Part shown: in pieces, positions 45,454 through 56,205 of the stretch
How positions within the stretch are numbered: the first letter of the stretch is position 1
Layout: the number at the start of each line of letters is the position of its first letter
Assembly: GCF_008297955.1 (NCBI RefSeq)
Contig: NZ_VTPY01000003.1
Location: 186,001 to 250,000, forward strand
Source of the DNA: Billgrantia pellis
Lineage (GTDB): Bacteria > Pseudomonadota > Gammaproteobacteria > Pseudomonadales > Halomonadaceae
Length of the DNA: 64,000 bases
Direction of reading: 5' to 3'
Notes under the pieces: model-generated
Seen by the model: only the letters and a program-made list of their open reading frames with translations
Told to the model about the DNA's origin: nothing
Database searches by the model: none
Made by a program: the position numbers and the translations under genes

Positions 45454-46866
45454 TCAGCGCGTCTCGACTTTCACCCCGAGCTTGCCCGGCAGGCCCAGCG
45501 GGTCGTCGGCATAGGTGGACAGTTTGCTCTGGGCCGGCAGAGTGAGGCGCAGGTCCAATTCCTCGGCACTGCCCTCCAGCAGGTCCACCAGCGCCACCAA
45601 CACCGCCTGCACCTCGGGGCCGAACATCATGCCAAATCCCTGGGCCTGGGTACGTGCCTGCTCGATGTACTGCGCCTCGGTGACGCCCTGCGTGGCGGCG
45701 CCCAGGGTGACGAGACGGGGGAACAGGCCCTGATCGGACAGCATCAGATGCAGGTCGCCGCCAAGCAGCGTCGCACGCTCCAGCCAGTCGGCATCGGCGA
45801 AGGCCTCGGCCGGCGTCATTCCCTCCGGCAGCCGCACCGGCAGGTTGGCATCGAACGCCAGGCGCAGGGCATCGTGAATGTCGATGCGACTGTCGCTGGT
45901 CAGCACGCTGTGCTCACCCATGTCCTGCCAGCTGCCGAGCAAGGCGGCATCCATCCGCAGCTCCCCGGTGCCGCCGGTGAGCACGTTGCTGGCCATGCGC
46001 AGTTGAGTGCGCTCATCGGCCGGCGCAAGTTCGATCATGCGCGCCAGGTCGAGCTCCAGCGACTCCAGCCGCAAGCCGCCCTTGCCGTCTTCGAAGGCGC
46101 CGTCAAGATCGAGCTGCGCCACGCTACCGGCGAACTCGCGTGAGTCTACGACGAGATTGCGCAGCAGCAGCGTGTCGAGTCGCTCCTCGCCTTCGATATC
46201 GATCCCCCGCAGGCCTTCGAAACGCATCGACGCCAGCGTGAAGGAGCCCGAGCCGCGCCCGTCGACATCCTCGGTCGAGCCGGCCACGCCGGTCAGCTCG
46301 AACATTCCGATGGCATGCCGGGTGATATCCTCGCCGCGCACGCTGTCGATGGTCATGCGCCCCCGACGCGTCTGCAGCGGCGTATCGATGAACATCTCCT
46401 CGGCCAGCTCCGAGGCAAGCTCGATAGCGATGTCGTCGATGGCCAGGCTGCCCAGGCGCACGTCTTCGGCCAGTCCCTCATGCAGCGGAAAGACCGCGCG
46501 CGACGGCTCGCCCAGTACGATGCGCTCGGCGGTCATCAGCGTCAGTTCGGTGAGGCTGTCCTCGATACGCACCCCTTCGAGAGTCACCTCGTCGGGATTA
46601 TCGTAATCACCGCTCACGATGTAGCGGTCGATATGAAGGCGCTCGCCCTCCTGCGCCTCGAACCGCACGTCCTCGGCGGTGACGCGGGAGCGCAGCATGG
46701 CACTGGAGACATCGCCCAGCGTGAGACTGCCGCTCTCCCCGAACATCGCTCGCAGATCGGCCTCGAGCCGCTCGGCGTCGGCGACTGCCGCCCCGGAGGC
46801 GCCCAGCAGTGCAGCGAGAGCCAGTGACCGGCCAAGGCGAGACGTCCCGGTTTGCAACGCCTTCAT
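45454..46866 (-). CDS. Exported protein of unknown function, beta-rich
   Basis: 470 residues with a signal peptide (about 1-27, ending AAVADA). The rest is acidic and Leu-rich with many repeated short strands (VTAEDVRFEAQEG, VTLEGVRIEDSL, LTLMTAERIVLGEP), suggesting an elongated beta-structure like AsmA or DUF945 proteins. I do not recognise the family with confidence. Start choice: two ATGs stand at 46872 and 46866. AAGGGG leaves one base before the first and seven before the second, so 46866 is preferred. It lies between the ybbP and glyA genes on the same strand. Confidence 0.7.
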   Translation of the reverse strand: MKALQTGTSRLGRSLALAALLGASGAAVADAERLEADLRAMFGESGSLTLGDVSSAMLRSRVTAEDVRFEAQEGERLHIDRYIVSGDYDNPDEVTLEGVRIEDSLTELTLMTAERIVLGEPSRAVFPLHEGLAEDVRLGSLAIDDIAIELASELAEEMFIDTPLQTRRGRMTIDSVRGEDITRHAIGMFELTGVAGSTEDVDGRGSGSFTLASMRFEGLRGIDIEGEERLDTLLLRNLVVDSREFAGSVAQLDLDGAFEDGKGGLRLESLELDLARMIELAPADERTQLRMASNVLTGGTGELRMDAALLGSWQDMGEHSVLTSDSRIDIHDALRLAFDANLPVRLPEGMTPAEAFADADWLERATLLGGDLHLMLSDQGLFPRLVTLGAATQGVTEAQYIEQARTQAQGFGMMFGPEVQAVLVALVDLLEGSAEELDLRLTLPAQSKLSTYADDPLGLPGKLGVKVETR

Positions 46867-47006
46867 CGACATTCCCCTTGTTCTCTCTTCTTGCGAAAGG
46901 AAGTGGCGAAGAACGGCAGCGCCACGTCTGCGGAGTGTAACCGGGAACGGCTCGCCGATGCGTCCCTGCGGGCAAGCCACTGCGGATAATCATTCAACGC
47001 AGCCCA

Positions 47007-49625
47007 TCACGCCTCGCCGAGTAACCCCAGGCTGGCCGCGGGGGCCTGGCGGCGCAGGCCGTAGGACAGCAGGTGGCCGATGACTCCGATCAACAGCACG
47101 CCCCCGAGCGGCAACACGAACCACAACCCGGGATGGAGACGTGGCGCCAGGTCGAGCCAGGCAACGTAGATACCCGCGGTGGCAAGCTCGGCCAGTAGGG
47201 CTCCCATCAACCCGCTGGCCAGACCGAGGACGGCGAATTCGGCACCCTGCACCCGCGAGATCAGCCGACCGCCGGCACCGAAGACACGCAAAAGGCCGCT
47301 TTCGTGGGCGCGCGCCGGTCGGCTCGCGGTCAGCGCCGCATAGAGCACGCTAACACCGGCCAACAGCACGAAGGCCAGCACCAGTTCAACCGCACGAGTC
47401 ACCTGGGTGATCACCTCGCGCACCTGGGCCAGGATGGCATCGACGTTGAGCAGCGACACTCCCGGGAACGTTCGTACCAGCCGCCTGAGGGTAGCCCCTT
47501 CGCCACTGTCCAGGTGAAAGGCGGTGATATAGCTGTGTCCGAATCGCTCCAGCACGCCGGGAGGAAAGATGACGAAGAAATTGGGGCGGAAACTGTCCCA
47601 GTCCAGGTCGCGCAGGCTGGCCACGTCACCGACGACCTCTTCGCCGCCGATGGTAAAGGTCATTCGGTCGCCCAGCGTCAGCCCCAGGCGTTCGGCCAGG
47701 CCGCGTTCCACTGAAATGGGCACGGTCGTCGCGCCCGGCTCGGCGTCCACCGCCCCGAGCCAGCCACTGGGCGGCTCATTCGGCGAGAGTTCGTCGAACC
47801 ACTCGCCGGCCACGACCCGGTTGCCCTCGGGCAGCTCCGCTTGCCATGTCAGGTTGAGTTCACGGCGCAGCGAGTTGTCGCCCCGTGACTCCTCCGGCAC
47901 GACCTCGCGAGGCGGCCGCTCGTTGATCGCGGTCAGCCGTCCCCGCACCATGGGATACAGCGCCGTGCGGTCATCGGCGGCGGCGTCCAGGGCCTCGACG
48001 AAATCGTCGCGCTCACTCGGTTGAATATTGATGGCGAAGTAGTTGGGCGTATCCTCGGGCAACTGCGCCTGCCAGGTCGAGAGCAGATCGCCGCGCACCA
48101 GAGCGATCATCGCCATGGCGAAGAAGGTCACGGCGAAGGCCAGCAGCTGCCCCAAGCTGGCATTGCGACGCCGGGCAAGTTGCCGACCGCCGAGTCGCAC
48201 GGCCTGGTACCATTCGGTGCCGCTACCTGCGCCACGCAGCGGGAGACGCGTCGTCATGCGCAATACCAGGCCGAGCAGAATCGCGCCCAAGCCCCACAGC
48301 GCCAACAACATGATCAGGCCGCCAACCAGCAGCGACACGGCCAGGGCGAGGTCGCCGGAGTAGAGCCACAGCAGGCCGCCGAACACCAGACTGGCCACCA
48401 GCACCACCAGCCAGGCTGAAGCCGGCAGCGGGTCGAGTTCGCGGCGCAGCACCTTGAGCGCACTGACACGCCTCAAGCGCAGCAGCGTCGGGCCCGCGAA
48501 CCCCACCAGCACCGCCAGCGCGGTGAGCATCCCGAGCGCCAGGGGCAGCCACCCCGGCGGCGGCAGCGTGAGTGGCAGGAAGGCGGTCAGCAACGCCAGC
48601 AGTGCGGCCTGTCCGGCCAGGCCCAGCAACGCACCCAGCGCCGAGGCCACCAGCGCCAGCCATAGCAGCTGCAGGGCGAAGAGCCGAGCCAGCTCACGCT
48701 GGGTGGCGCCGAAGCAGCGCAGCAGTGCCGCGGTATCCAGATGACGCTCGACGTAGCGCCGCGTCGCCATGGCCACCGCCACCCCGGCCAGCAGCACCGC
48801 GGCCAGTCCCGCCAGGCTGAGGTACTTCTCGGCGCGCTCCAGGGCACTGCCGAGGCCCGGCCGGTCACGGCGCACATCCCGCACTTCCACCCCGTCTCGG
48901 CGCAAACGGTCGAGCAGCCCCGCCACTCGCTCCACCGCCTGAGGTGGCCCCGCGGCGAGAATCTCGAACTCCACCCGCGACCCCTCCTGTACCAGGTGGG
49001 TGGCGCCGAGGTCGTCGATATGCATCATCAGACGCGGGTTGAAACTGCCGAAGCCGGCCGATTGATCGGGCTCCCGCTCGATCAATCCACCCAGTGTCAG
49101 TTCGGCCTCGCCGACGCGAATGCGATCGCCGGGCTCGGCCTCGAGCAACAGCGCCAGCCGCGGCGACACCCATACCTCCCCTGCCGCGGGTCCTTGCGCT
49201 GACGTCTCGATGCCGTCACCGAAGTCGACGTGCACTACGCCGTAGTGCGGGTAAACGTCATCGACCGCCTTGAGGCTGGCCGGCTGAAACGCCTCTCCAT
49301 GGCTGACCATGGTCACCATGTCGACCTGGTCGCTCAGGGTCAGTCCGGCCTCTTCCAGGGTACGGCGCAGCTCGCCGTCGAACGGGCGCCCCTGCTCGAG
49401 CACCAGGTCGCCGCCCAGCAGTTGGCCGGCCTGACGGGTCAGGCCGCGATCCAGCCGATCCAGGAAGAAACCGATCATGGTCGAGGCCGCCACCGCCAGC
49501 GTCAGCGCCACGAACAGCGCACGCACGTCGCTGGCGCGAAGATCCCGCAGCAGGCCGCGTGCCGAAAGCCGCAGCAAGCGGGCCGCCGTTGCCGCTTGCA
49601 TCGGCGCGGCCGCGCTCTGGCTCAT
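47007..49625 (-). CDS. ybbP: ABC exporter permease, YbbP-like (FtsX/MacB superfamily)
   Basis: Inner-membrane protein of 872 residues with ten or so helices: one near 40, clusters near 265-420, a pair near 475-500, and three at 735-860. Large periplasmic domains lie between, the standard duplicated FtsX layout. The ATG overlaps the ATPase gene stop (ATGA). Beside tesA and ybbA it matches the E. coli tesA/ybbA-ybbP locus. The transported substrate is unknown in any species. Lipids or lipoproteins are often proposed for this superfamily. Confidence 0.9.
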   Translation of the reverse strand: MSQSAAAPMQAATAARLLRLSARGLLRDLRASDVRALFVALTLAVAASTMIGFFLDRLDRGLTRQAGQLLGGDLVLEQGRPFDGELRRTLEEAGLTLSDQVDMVTMVSHGEAFQPASLKAVDDVYPHYGVVHVDFGDGIETSAQGPAAGEVWVSPRLALLLEAEPGDRIRVGEAELTLGGLIEREPDQSAGFGSFNPRLMMHIDDLGATHLVQEGSRVEFEILAAGPPQAVERVAGLLDRLRRDGVEVRDVRRDRPGLGSALERAEKYLSLAGLAAVLLAGVAVAMATRRYVERHLDTAALLRCFGATQRELARLFALQLLWLALVASALGALLGLAGQAALLALLTAFLPLTLPPPGWLPLALGMLTALAVLVGFAGPTLLRLRRVSALKVLRRELDPLPASAWLVVLVASLVFGGLLWLYSGDLALAVSLLVGGLIMLLALWGLGAILLGLVLRMTTRLPLRGAGSGTEWYQAVRLGGRQLARRRNASLGQLLAFAVTFFAMAMIALVRGDLLSTWQAQLPEDTPNYFAINIQPSERDDFVEALDAAADDRTALYPMVRGRLTAINERPPREVVPEESRGDNSLRRELNLTWQAELPEGNRVVAGEWFDELSPNEPPSGWLGAVDAEPGATTVPISVERGLAERLGLTLGDRMTFTIGGEEVVGDVASLRDLDWDSFRPNFFVIFPPGVLERFGHSYITAFHLDSGEGATLRRLVRTFPGVSLLNVDAILAQVREVITQVTRAVELVLAFVLLAGVSVLYAALTASRPARAHESGLLRVFGAGGRLISRVQGAEFAVLGLASGLMGALLAELATAGIYVAWLDLAPRLHPGLWFVLPLGGVLLIGVIGHLLSYGLRRQAPAASLGLLGEA

Positions 49626-50374
49626 GCCTCCACCTCGTCGCGCGTCAGCTCGACGAGGTGTCCGTTCTCGAGCCGTAAGCAGCGGTCGCAGCGCCTCGCC
49701 AGGGCGTGATCATGGGTGACCAGCACCAGCGTGGTACCGGCCTCGCGGTTAAGTTGGAACAGCAGCTCGATGATGCGCGCACCGGTGGTCGGATCCAGGT
49801 TGCCGGTGGGCTCGTCGGCGAAAACCAGCTCGGCGCCGGTGACAAAGGCGCGCGCCAGCGCCACGCGCTGTTGCTCGCCGCCGGAGAGCTGCTTGGGCAA
49901 ATGTTCGAGGCGCTCGCCGAGGCCCACCCGCGTCAGCCAGTCTCGGGCGCGTTCGGAGCCCCCCGGCCGCGGCGACAGCTCCAGCGGCAACAGCACGTTC
50001 TCCAGCGCCGTCAGGGTCGGCAGCAGCTGGAAATTCTGGAACACGAAACCCACCCGACCGGCCCGCAGTCGGGCACGCCCATCCTCGTCCAGTTGCCCGA
50101 GCGATTCGCCGAACAGTTCCAATTCGCCATCGCTGGGCGCATCCAGGCCGGCCAGCAGACCGAGCAAGGTGGACTTTCCCGCCCCGCTCTGACCGAGGAT
50201 CGCCACGCTCTCGGCGGGGAACACTTGCAACCCCAGGTCACTCAGAATGGTGAGCCGGCGCTCGCCGCTCGCCACCTGCTTGCTCAGGTGGCGAGCGTGT
50301 AGAATCGGCCTGAGCGCGTGTTCCACGGCGGGAGCACGCTTGATATCCGCGTCTGGAATCGAGGAGTCGGACAT
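49622..50374 (-). CDS. ybbA: ABC exporter ATP-binding protein, YbbA-like (LolD/MacB type)
   Basis: ATPase of 250 residues. Walker [10 protein letters not shown] is near 60-68, signature [14 protein letters not shown], Walker [13 protein letters not shown], switch VTHDHALA. The ATG at 50374 adds about 23 residues before the conserved start (ILHARHLSK). A GTG at 50326 is an alternative start, but neither has a good ribosome site. The start codon overlaps that of tesA on the other strand. It couples to the permease gene by ATGA. Confidence 0.92.
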   Translation of the reverse strand: MSDSSIPDADIKRAPAVEHALRPILHARHLSKQVASGERRLTILSDLGLQVFPAESVAILGQSGAGKSTLLGLLAGLDAPSDGELELFGESLGQLDEDGRARLRAGRVGFVFQNFQLLPTLTALENVLLPLELSPRPGGSERARDWLTRVGLGERLEHLPKQLSGGEQQRVALARAFVTGAELVFADEPTGNLDPTTGARIIELLFQLNREAGTTLVLVTHDHALARRCDRCLRLENGHLVELTRDEVEA

Positions 50375-51047
50375 GATGAGAGGCTTCCCCTTGGATTGGA
50401 TACGAAATGGCTTCGGCTTGTTGCTATGTGCCCTGCTGTTGACGCTGCCACCGCTGGGCCACGCCGATGCGCGACCGGTACTGCTGATTGTGGGCGATAG
50501 CCTGAGCACCGCCTATGGCATCGAGCGTGAAACGGGTTGGGTCAGTCTGCTGGAAGCCCGTCTGGACGGAGAGGCGCATATCGTCAATGCCAGCATCAGC
50601 GGTGAAACGAGCAGCGGCGGCGCGAGCCGACTCCCCGAGCTTCTCGGACAGCATGCCCCCGACATCGTTCTGCTCGAACTGGGCGGTAACGATGGTTTGC
50701 GCGGCCTGCCACCCTCCCAGCTCGAGACCAACCTGGCCGGCATGATCGAGGCCAGTCTCGAGGCCGGCGCCCAAGTACTGCTGCTTGGCATCGACATCCC
50801 GCCCAACTATGGACAAGCCTACCGCAATGCCTTCACCGGCGTGTTCCTCCGACTGGCCGATACCTACGAGGTACCGTTGGTACCCTTCCTGCTCGAGGGC
50901 GTGGCGCTCGAAGAAGGCATGATGCAGGAGGACGGCATCCACCCCACCAGCGATGCCCAGCCGATCATTCTCGACAACGTCTGGCCGGAACTTGCTCCGC
51001 TGCTGGAGAATAGCGGCGCGGAGCTGGCCGAAGCCGTTCACGACTGA
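50373..51047 (+). CDS. tesA: Arylesterase/acyl-CoA thioesterase I, SGNH hydrolase
   Basis: Periplasmic esterase/thioesterase of 224 residues. A signal peptide (about 1-31, ending GHADA) is followed by SGNH blocks GDSLSTAYGI (Ser), GGNDGLRG (Asn) and EDGIHPTSD (Asp/His). Two ATGs at 50373 and 50376 both lie within range of GAGGAG at 50361-50366. Divergent from ybbA as in E. coli, but here the two start codons overlap. The 3' end overlaps the convergent EamA gene by 10 bases. Confidence 0.93.
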   Translation: MMRGFPLDWIRNGFGLLLCALLLTLPPLGHADARPVLLIVGDSLSTAYGIERETGWVSLLEARLDGEAHIVNASISGETSSGGASRLPELLGQHAPDIVLLELGGNDGLRGLPPSQLETNLAGMIEASLEAGAQVLLLGIDIPPNYGQAYRNAFTGVFLRLADTYEVPLVPFLLEGVALEEGMMQEDGIHPTSDAQPIILDNVWPELAPLLENSGAELAEAVHD

Positions 51048-51955
51048 TCGGCAGCCGGGCTCTTCTGCCACTGCTGTAGTCCCAACCCGCCAAGAATCAG
51101 CACCAGCCCCACCAGGGTAGACGCCAGGATCGGCTCGCCGATCACCAGATGCAGCAACAGCAGCGATATCGGCGGCGAGAGAAAGATCAGGTTCGAGACC
51201 CGCGCCGCGCGCGACACCCGATGCACGGCCAACTGCCACAGCACGAAGGCGATCCCCATCTCGAACAGCCCCACATACACGCCTGCCGTAATCCCGGCCC
51301 AGCCGGGCCAGGCAAATCCCGGCCCGAATAACAATAGCAGGGTCAGCACCGGCAGGCCGATGCTGAAGTTCTGCCACTGGGCGACCAGCGGGGGGCGCCG
51401 ATCGCGCACGTTGAGCAGCCAATAGAGCGCCCACAGCAGCGTCGAGGCCAGCGCCAGCCCCACGCCCAGCGGATCGGCGAAAGCGACATCGAAGACCGCG
51501 CCCCGGGTGGCGATGACCCAGACGCCCGAGTAGGCGATCAGACCGGCCAGGACATCGATGCGGGTCAGGCGCTGGCCGAGAAGGGGGACCGCCAGCAGGG
51601 CCATGGTCAAGGCCCAGGTATAATTGAGTGCCATCGCCTCCTGCCCCGGCAGGCGGTCGTAGGCGCCAAACAGCACCAGGTAGTAGGCTACCGGGTTCAT
51701 CAGCCCCGCCCAGGCGGCGGTGCGCCAGCCGCGGCGCAACGCCTCGCCCAGCAGCCCCTGGCACAGCATCAACCCACCGATCAGCAGCCACGACACCAAC
51801 GACGCCAGCCACATCAGTTCCAGCGGCGTCATGTGCCCGAGTGCCACCTTGAACGCTGTGGCTACGGTGGACCACAGTGCTACCGCACCGAGGCCGAAGA
51901 GTATTGCTTGGCGGTCCCTGGAGGGCAGGTCCATTTCCATCGCCTCGCTTTTCAT
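51038..51955 (-). CDS. EamA family (drug/metabolite) transporter
   Basis: Inner-membrane protein of 305 residues with ten hydrophobic helices in two EamA repeats (about 15-150 and 165-295). Members export amino acids, nucleotides or drugs. The substrate is not predictable. The start at 51955 forms ATGA with the stop of the selenoprotein-W-like gene upstream, so translation is coupled. ATGs at 51940 and 51934 are weaker alternatives. Confidence 0.9.
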   Translation of the reverse strand: MKSEAMEMDLPSRDRQAILFGLGAVALWSTVATAFKVALGHMTPLELMWLASLVSWLLIGGLMLCQGLLGEALRRGWRTAAWAGLMNPVAYYLVLFGAYDRLPGQEAMALNYTWALTMALLAVPLLGQRLTRIDVLAGLIAYSGVWVIATRGAVFDVAFADPLGVGLALASTLLWALYWLLNVRDRRPPLVAQWQNFSIGLPVLTLLLLFGPGFAWPGWAGITAGVYVGLFEMGIAFVLWQLAVHRVSRAARVSNLIFLSPPISLLLLHLVIGEPILASTLVGLVLILGGLGLQQWQKSPAADQS

Positions 51956-52221
51956 CGGTCGATGTGCCCCAGGTCGCGCTCGGGATCGAGCCGATCGCGG
52001 ACTCGCTGCTTGAGCTGCTTCACGTCGGGAAAACCGCCGTCGCGCTTGCGCTCCCAAAGCGATTCGTCGTCATGGAAAATCTCGAAACGCCCACCGTGGG
52101 AGGGCACCAGGGCCACCTCCTCCAGCGTCTCGCCGAAGGTGGAGAGCAGCTCCTGGGCGTACCAGGCGCTGCGCAGCAGCCAATTGCACTGGGTGCAGTA
52201 GTGGATGCGGATACGTGACAT
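51952..52221 (-). CDS. SelT/SelW/SelH (Rdx) family protein
   Basis: Thioredoxin-fold protein of 89 residues with CTQC at about 9-12 (IHYCTQCNWLLRSAWYAQELL), where animal selenoprotein W has CxxSec. The later SHGGRFEIFHDDESLW segment is also typical of the Rdx family. Probably a small cytosolic thiol redox protein of unknown target. The start at 52221 (MSRIRIHYC) is family-like. It is coupled to EamA downstream and divergent from the MFS gene 55 bases away. Confidence 0.88.
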   Translation of the reverse strand: MSRIRIHYCTQCNWLLRSAWYAQELLSTFGETLEEVALVPSHGGRFEIFHDDESLWERKRDGGFPDVKQLKQRVRDRLDPERDLGHIDR

Positions 52222-52276
52222 GCCGACTCTCTGTCGCAAGAATGGAGCTGTTGATCATAGCAGCCGAGGAATCCGG

Positions 52277-53581
52277 ATGGCTGAACGTGATATCGACCCA
52301 TCCCGTCTGTACGAATGGTTGACCGGCGACGAGAACAACCGGATGTGCCGCGACATTCCCGACGAGGCATGCGTCGAGCAACCGCGCAATTTCTTTTTTC
52401 ACCTAGTTGCCGCGCTGGGCAACAAGCTCGCCGATGAACTGGCCAGCGCCCGCCTGGTGTTGCCCTGGCTGCTGGGAGTGATCGGCGCCCCGCTGTGGAT
52501 GATCGGTCTGCTGGTGCCGATCCGCGAAGCTGGCGCCTTGCTGCCGCAGTTGTTCGTAGCCGGTTTCATCCGGCTCAGGCCCGAGCGCAAGTGGGCATGG
52601 GCGTTGGGCGGTACTCTGCAGGCCCTGGCAGCGGCCAGCCTTGCCCTGCTCGCGCTGTTCGGCCATGGCAGCCTCGGCGGCGCCTTGGTGCTGGCCGTGC
52701 TGGTAGCGCTGTCGCTGGCCCGCGGTCTCTCTTCGATCGCCACCAAGGATGTACTGGGCAAGACCATTGCCAAGCGACGCCGCGGCAATCTGATGGGCTG
52801 GAGCGGTGGCGTCACGTTGGCCGCCGGCGGGATATTGATGCTGTTCGAGAATCGACCCGGCGAGCTGGCCTTGGCGACGCTGCTTGCCATCGCTGCGCTG
52901 GGCTGGGCACTCAATGCCCTTTGTGCGGCACGCATCCGCGAGACGCCGGGCGCGGTCGAAGGCGGCGAGAACGCATGGCACAGCATCAAGCTGGGCCTGC
53001 GCCTGCTGCGTGAGGATCGTGCCTTCCTGCACTTCAATCTGTCGCGCTCGTTACTCCTGGCCAGCGCACTGGCGCTACCTTACGTGGCCCTGCTCGGCCA
53101 GCGCCAGAGCGGCACCGAGCTGGGCGGCCTGGGCGTGCTGATCGTGGTATCCGGCCTCGCCGGTATGGTGGCGAGCCCGGTATGGGGCAAGCGCGCCGAC
53201 GCCTCCAGCCGCACCGTACTGCGCGATACCGGCCTGGGTGCCGCCGCCTGCTGCCTGCTCGGCGCTTTCATCGCCTGGCTACCGGGTCAGTGGACGGCGA
53301 CGGTTTGGCCTTACGCCCTCGTCTATGCCCTGCTGGTCATCGTCCATGCCGGCGTGCGCCTGGGCCGCAAGACCTACCTGATCGACATGGCGGGACAGGA
53401 TCGACGCGCTCTGTATGTCGCGCTCTCCAACACCATCACCGGTGCCATGATGCTACTGGTAGGCGGCATCACCGGGCTGTTGGCGCAAAGGCTGGGCACC
53501 GACTGGCTCCTGGTGGCTTTGGCCGGCATGGCGCTGGCCGCGGCCGTCTCCGCCACTAAGCTCCCCGACGTGGAGCGGTGA
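52277..53581 (+). CDS. MFS family transporter
   Basis: Membrane protein of 434 residues with about 12 hydrophobic segments after an unusually long polar N-terminus of some 38 residues. The central loop near 215-235 is charged, and the GKRADASSR loop near 310 resembles the MFS loop 2-3/8-9 motif. Substrate unknown. Start ATG at 52277 follows GAGGA. It is divergent from the SelW-like gene. Confidence 0.82.
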   Translation: MAERDIDPSRLYEWLTGDENNRMCRDIPDEACVEQPRNFFFHLVAALGNKLADELASARLVLPWLLGVIGAPLWMIGLLVPIREAGALLPQLFVAGFIRLRPERKWAWALGGTLQALAAASLALLALFGHGSLGGALVLAVLVALSLARGLSSIATKDVLGKTIAKRRRGNLMGWSGGVTLAAGGILMLFENRPGELALATLLAIAALGWALNALCAARIRETPGAVEGGENAWHSIKLGLRLLREDRAFLHFNLSRSLLLASALALPYVALLGQRQSGTELGGLGVLIVVSGLAGMVASPVWGKRADASSRTVLRDTGLGAAACCLLGAFIAWLPGQWTATVWPYALVYALLVIVHAGVRLGRKTYLIDMAGQDRRALYVALSNTITGAMMLLVGGITGLLAQRLGTDWLLVALAGMALAAAVSATKLPDVER

Positions 53582-53629
53582 CGCCGAACCCGCACCGTGC
53601 CCTACGCTGGAATTTTTTCTCGCCAAGGC

Positions 53630-53658
53630 TTGCTCTCGGCCACTTCCGGATATATATA
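53630..53658 (+). promoter_or_regulatory. Sigma-70-like promoter for the small acidic protein gene
   Basis: TTGCTC at 53630-53635, a 17-base spacer and TATATA at 53653-53658. The start of transcription would fall near 53665, at the foot of a perfect hairpin (53666-53684). Confidence 0.5.
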
Positions 53659-53665
53659 GCCGTCA

Positions 53666-53721
53666 GGTACCCGCCATGGGTACCGATGGCGCTTCAGGTC
53701 CGTCGCTTCGGACGCGAAGCG
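53666..53721 (+). other. Two hairpins in the leader of the small acidic protein gene
   Basis: Hairpin 1: GGTACCC (53666-53672), loop GCCAT, GGGTACC (53678-53684). Hairpin 2: CGCTTC (53704-53709), loop GGACGC, GAAGCG (53716-53721). Both are perfect stems. With the promoter at 53630-53658 the first would form the very 5' end of the mRNA, a position known to protect messages from decay. Confidence 0.45.
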
Positions 53722-53778
53722 GATTTGCGATACGTCGATCGCCAGAGCGGTCGACACCGGGCCATGGGAGGATGTCGC

Positions 53779-53994
53779 ATGAGCCATGAACCCCTTGTCA
53801 ACGACTCTCACGACGACGAACAGGATTTCCTGGAAGCCGTGAACGACGACGAATATGTACGTCCGCGTGCCTCCAGCCGCGCCGACACTCTGCGCGCTCG
53901 ACGACGCGTCGAGGCCCTGCTCGAAGAGCGGCGCCTGCAGCGTGCCATCGAAGACGACTGGATGCTGCTCGACGAGGAGGAAGAAGAGGAGTAG
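53779..53994 (+). CDS. Small acidic protein, PA3496-like
   Basis: 71 residues: acidic N-terminus (DSHDDEQDFLEAVNDDEY), basic helical middle (ADTLRARRRVEALLEERRLQRAIEDDW) and a Glu-run tail (DEEEEEE). The central RRR-x-EER-LQRAIEDD pattern resembles the pseudomonad PA3496 family, described as putative envelope-integrity proteins. No enzymatic motif. The start at 53779 follows GGGAGGA with six-base spacing. The in-frame extension back to 53578 is not protein-like. Confidence 0.7.
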   Translation: MSHEPLVNDSHDDEQDFLEAVNDDEYVRPRASSRADTLRARRRVEALLEERRLQRAIEDDWMLLDEEEEEE

Positions 53995-54158
53995 AAATCC
54001 TCCACGTCACCAGGCGGGGCATGCGAAGGCTGCCCCGCCACGCTCCCTCCCTCTCTTCGCTCCGGGAGCTCATGACGACAGGCCACGTCGAAGCTGGCCT
54101 TTGCCCTGCTCGGCCACTATCATCGTGGCCACAGAACCCCCAACTCCAATGGAATTCC

Positions 54159-55820
<1,662 letters not shown>

Positions 55821-55846
55821 ATCCGGCCCACGCGCAACGCAAAGAC

Positions 55847-55872
55847 GAGGCCTCGCCAAATGGCGAGGCCTC
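55847..55872. terminator. Bidirectional terminator hairpin between ettA and DUF1328 gene
   Basis: Perfect 11-base stem GAGGCCTCGCC / GGCGAGGCCTC with an AAAT loop, extended by outer AGAC/GTCT pairing across a small gap. It lies 26 bases after the ettA stop and 26 bases after the convergent DUF1328 stop. T content after the stem is modest on each side. Confidence 0.7.
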
Positions 55873-55898
55873 TTGCCGTCTGGGGGGGCAACGCCTCG

Positions 55899-56057
55899 TC
55901 AAGGCCGCCGTCCGGTGACCAGCGAGACGATGAACAACACGATGAACAGGAAGAACAGGATCTGAGCGATGGTGGTGGCTGCACCAGCGATGCCGGAGAA
56001 CCCCAGAACGCCCGCGATGATCGCAATGATCAGGAACAGCATTGCGTTACCGAGCAT
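55899..56057 (-). CDS. DUF1328 (YtjA-like) small membrane protein
   Basis: 52 residues: [20 protein letters not shown] begins two hydrophobic helices joined by [12 protein letters not shown] and ending in VTGRRP. This is the complete DUF1328 family pattern. Strong ribosome site GGAGG six bases before the ATG. Function unknown in all species; often stress-induced and found in the inner membrane. Easily missed because of its size. Confidence 0.92.
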   Translation of the reverse strand: MLGNAMLFLIIAIIAGVLGFSGIAGAATTIAQILFFLFIVLFIVSLVTGRRP

Positions 56058-56205
56058 GATTGACCTCCTTGATCGTCATGACGCCATCCGTTGACGCCGA
56101 ACCATCCCGTTTGGGTGTCTTTCAGACTTGCGTGTCCGGGGTGCAGCGTCAAGTTACCGTAAGTCAAGCCTGGTAACGCAATGCGTCGAGCGCAAACCTG
56201 TCGCC

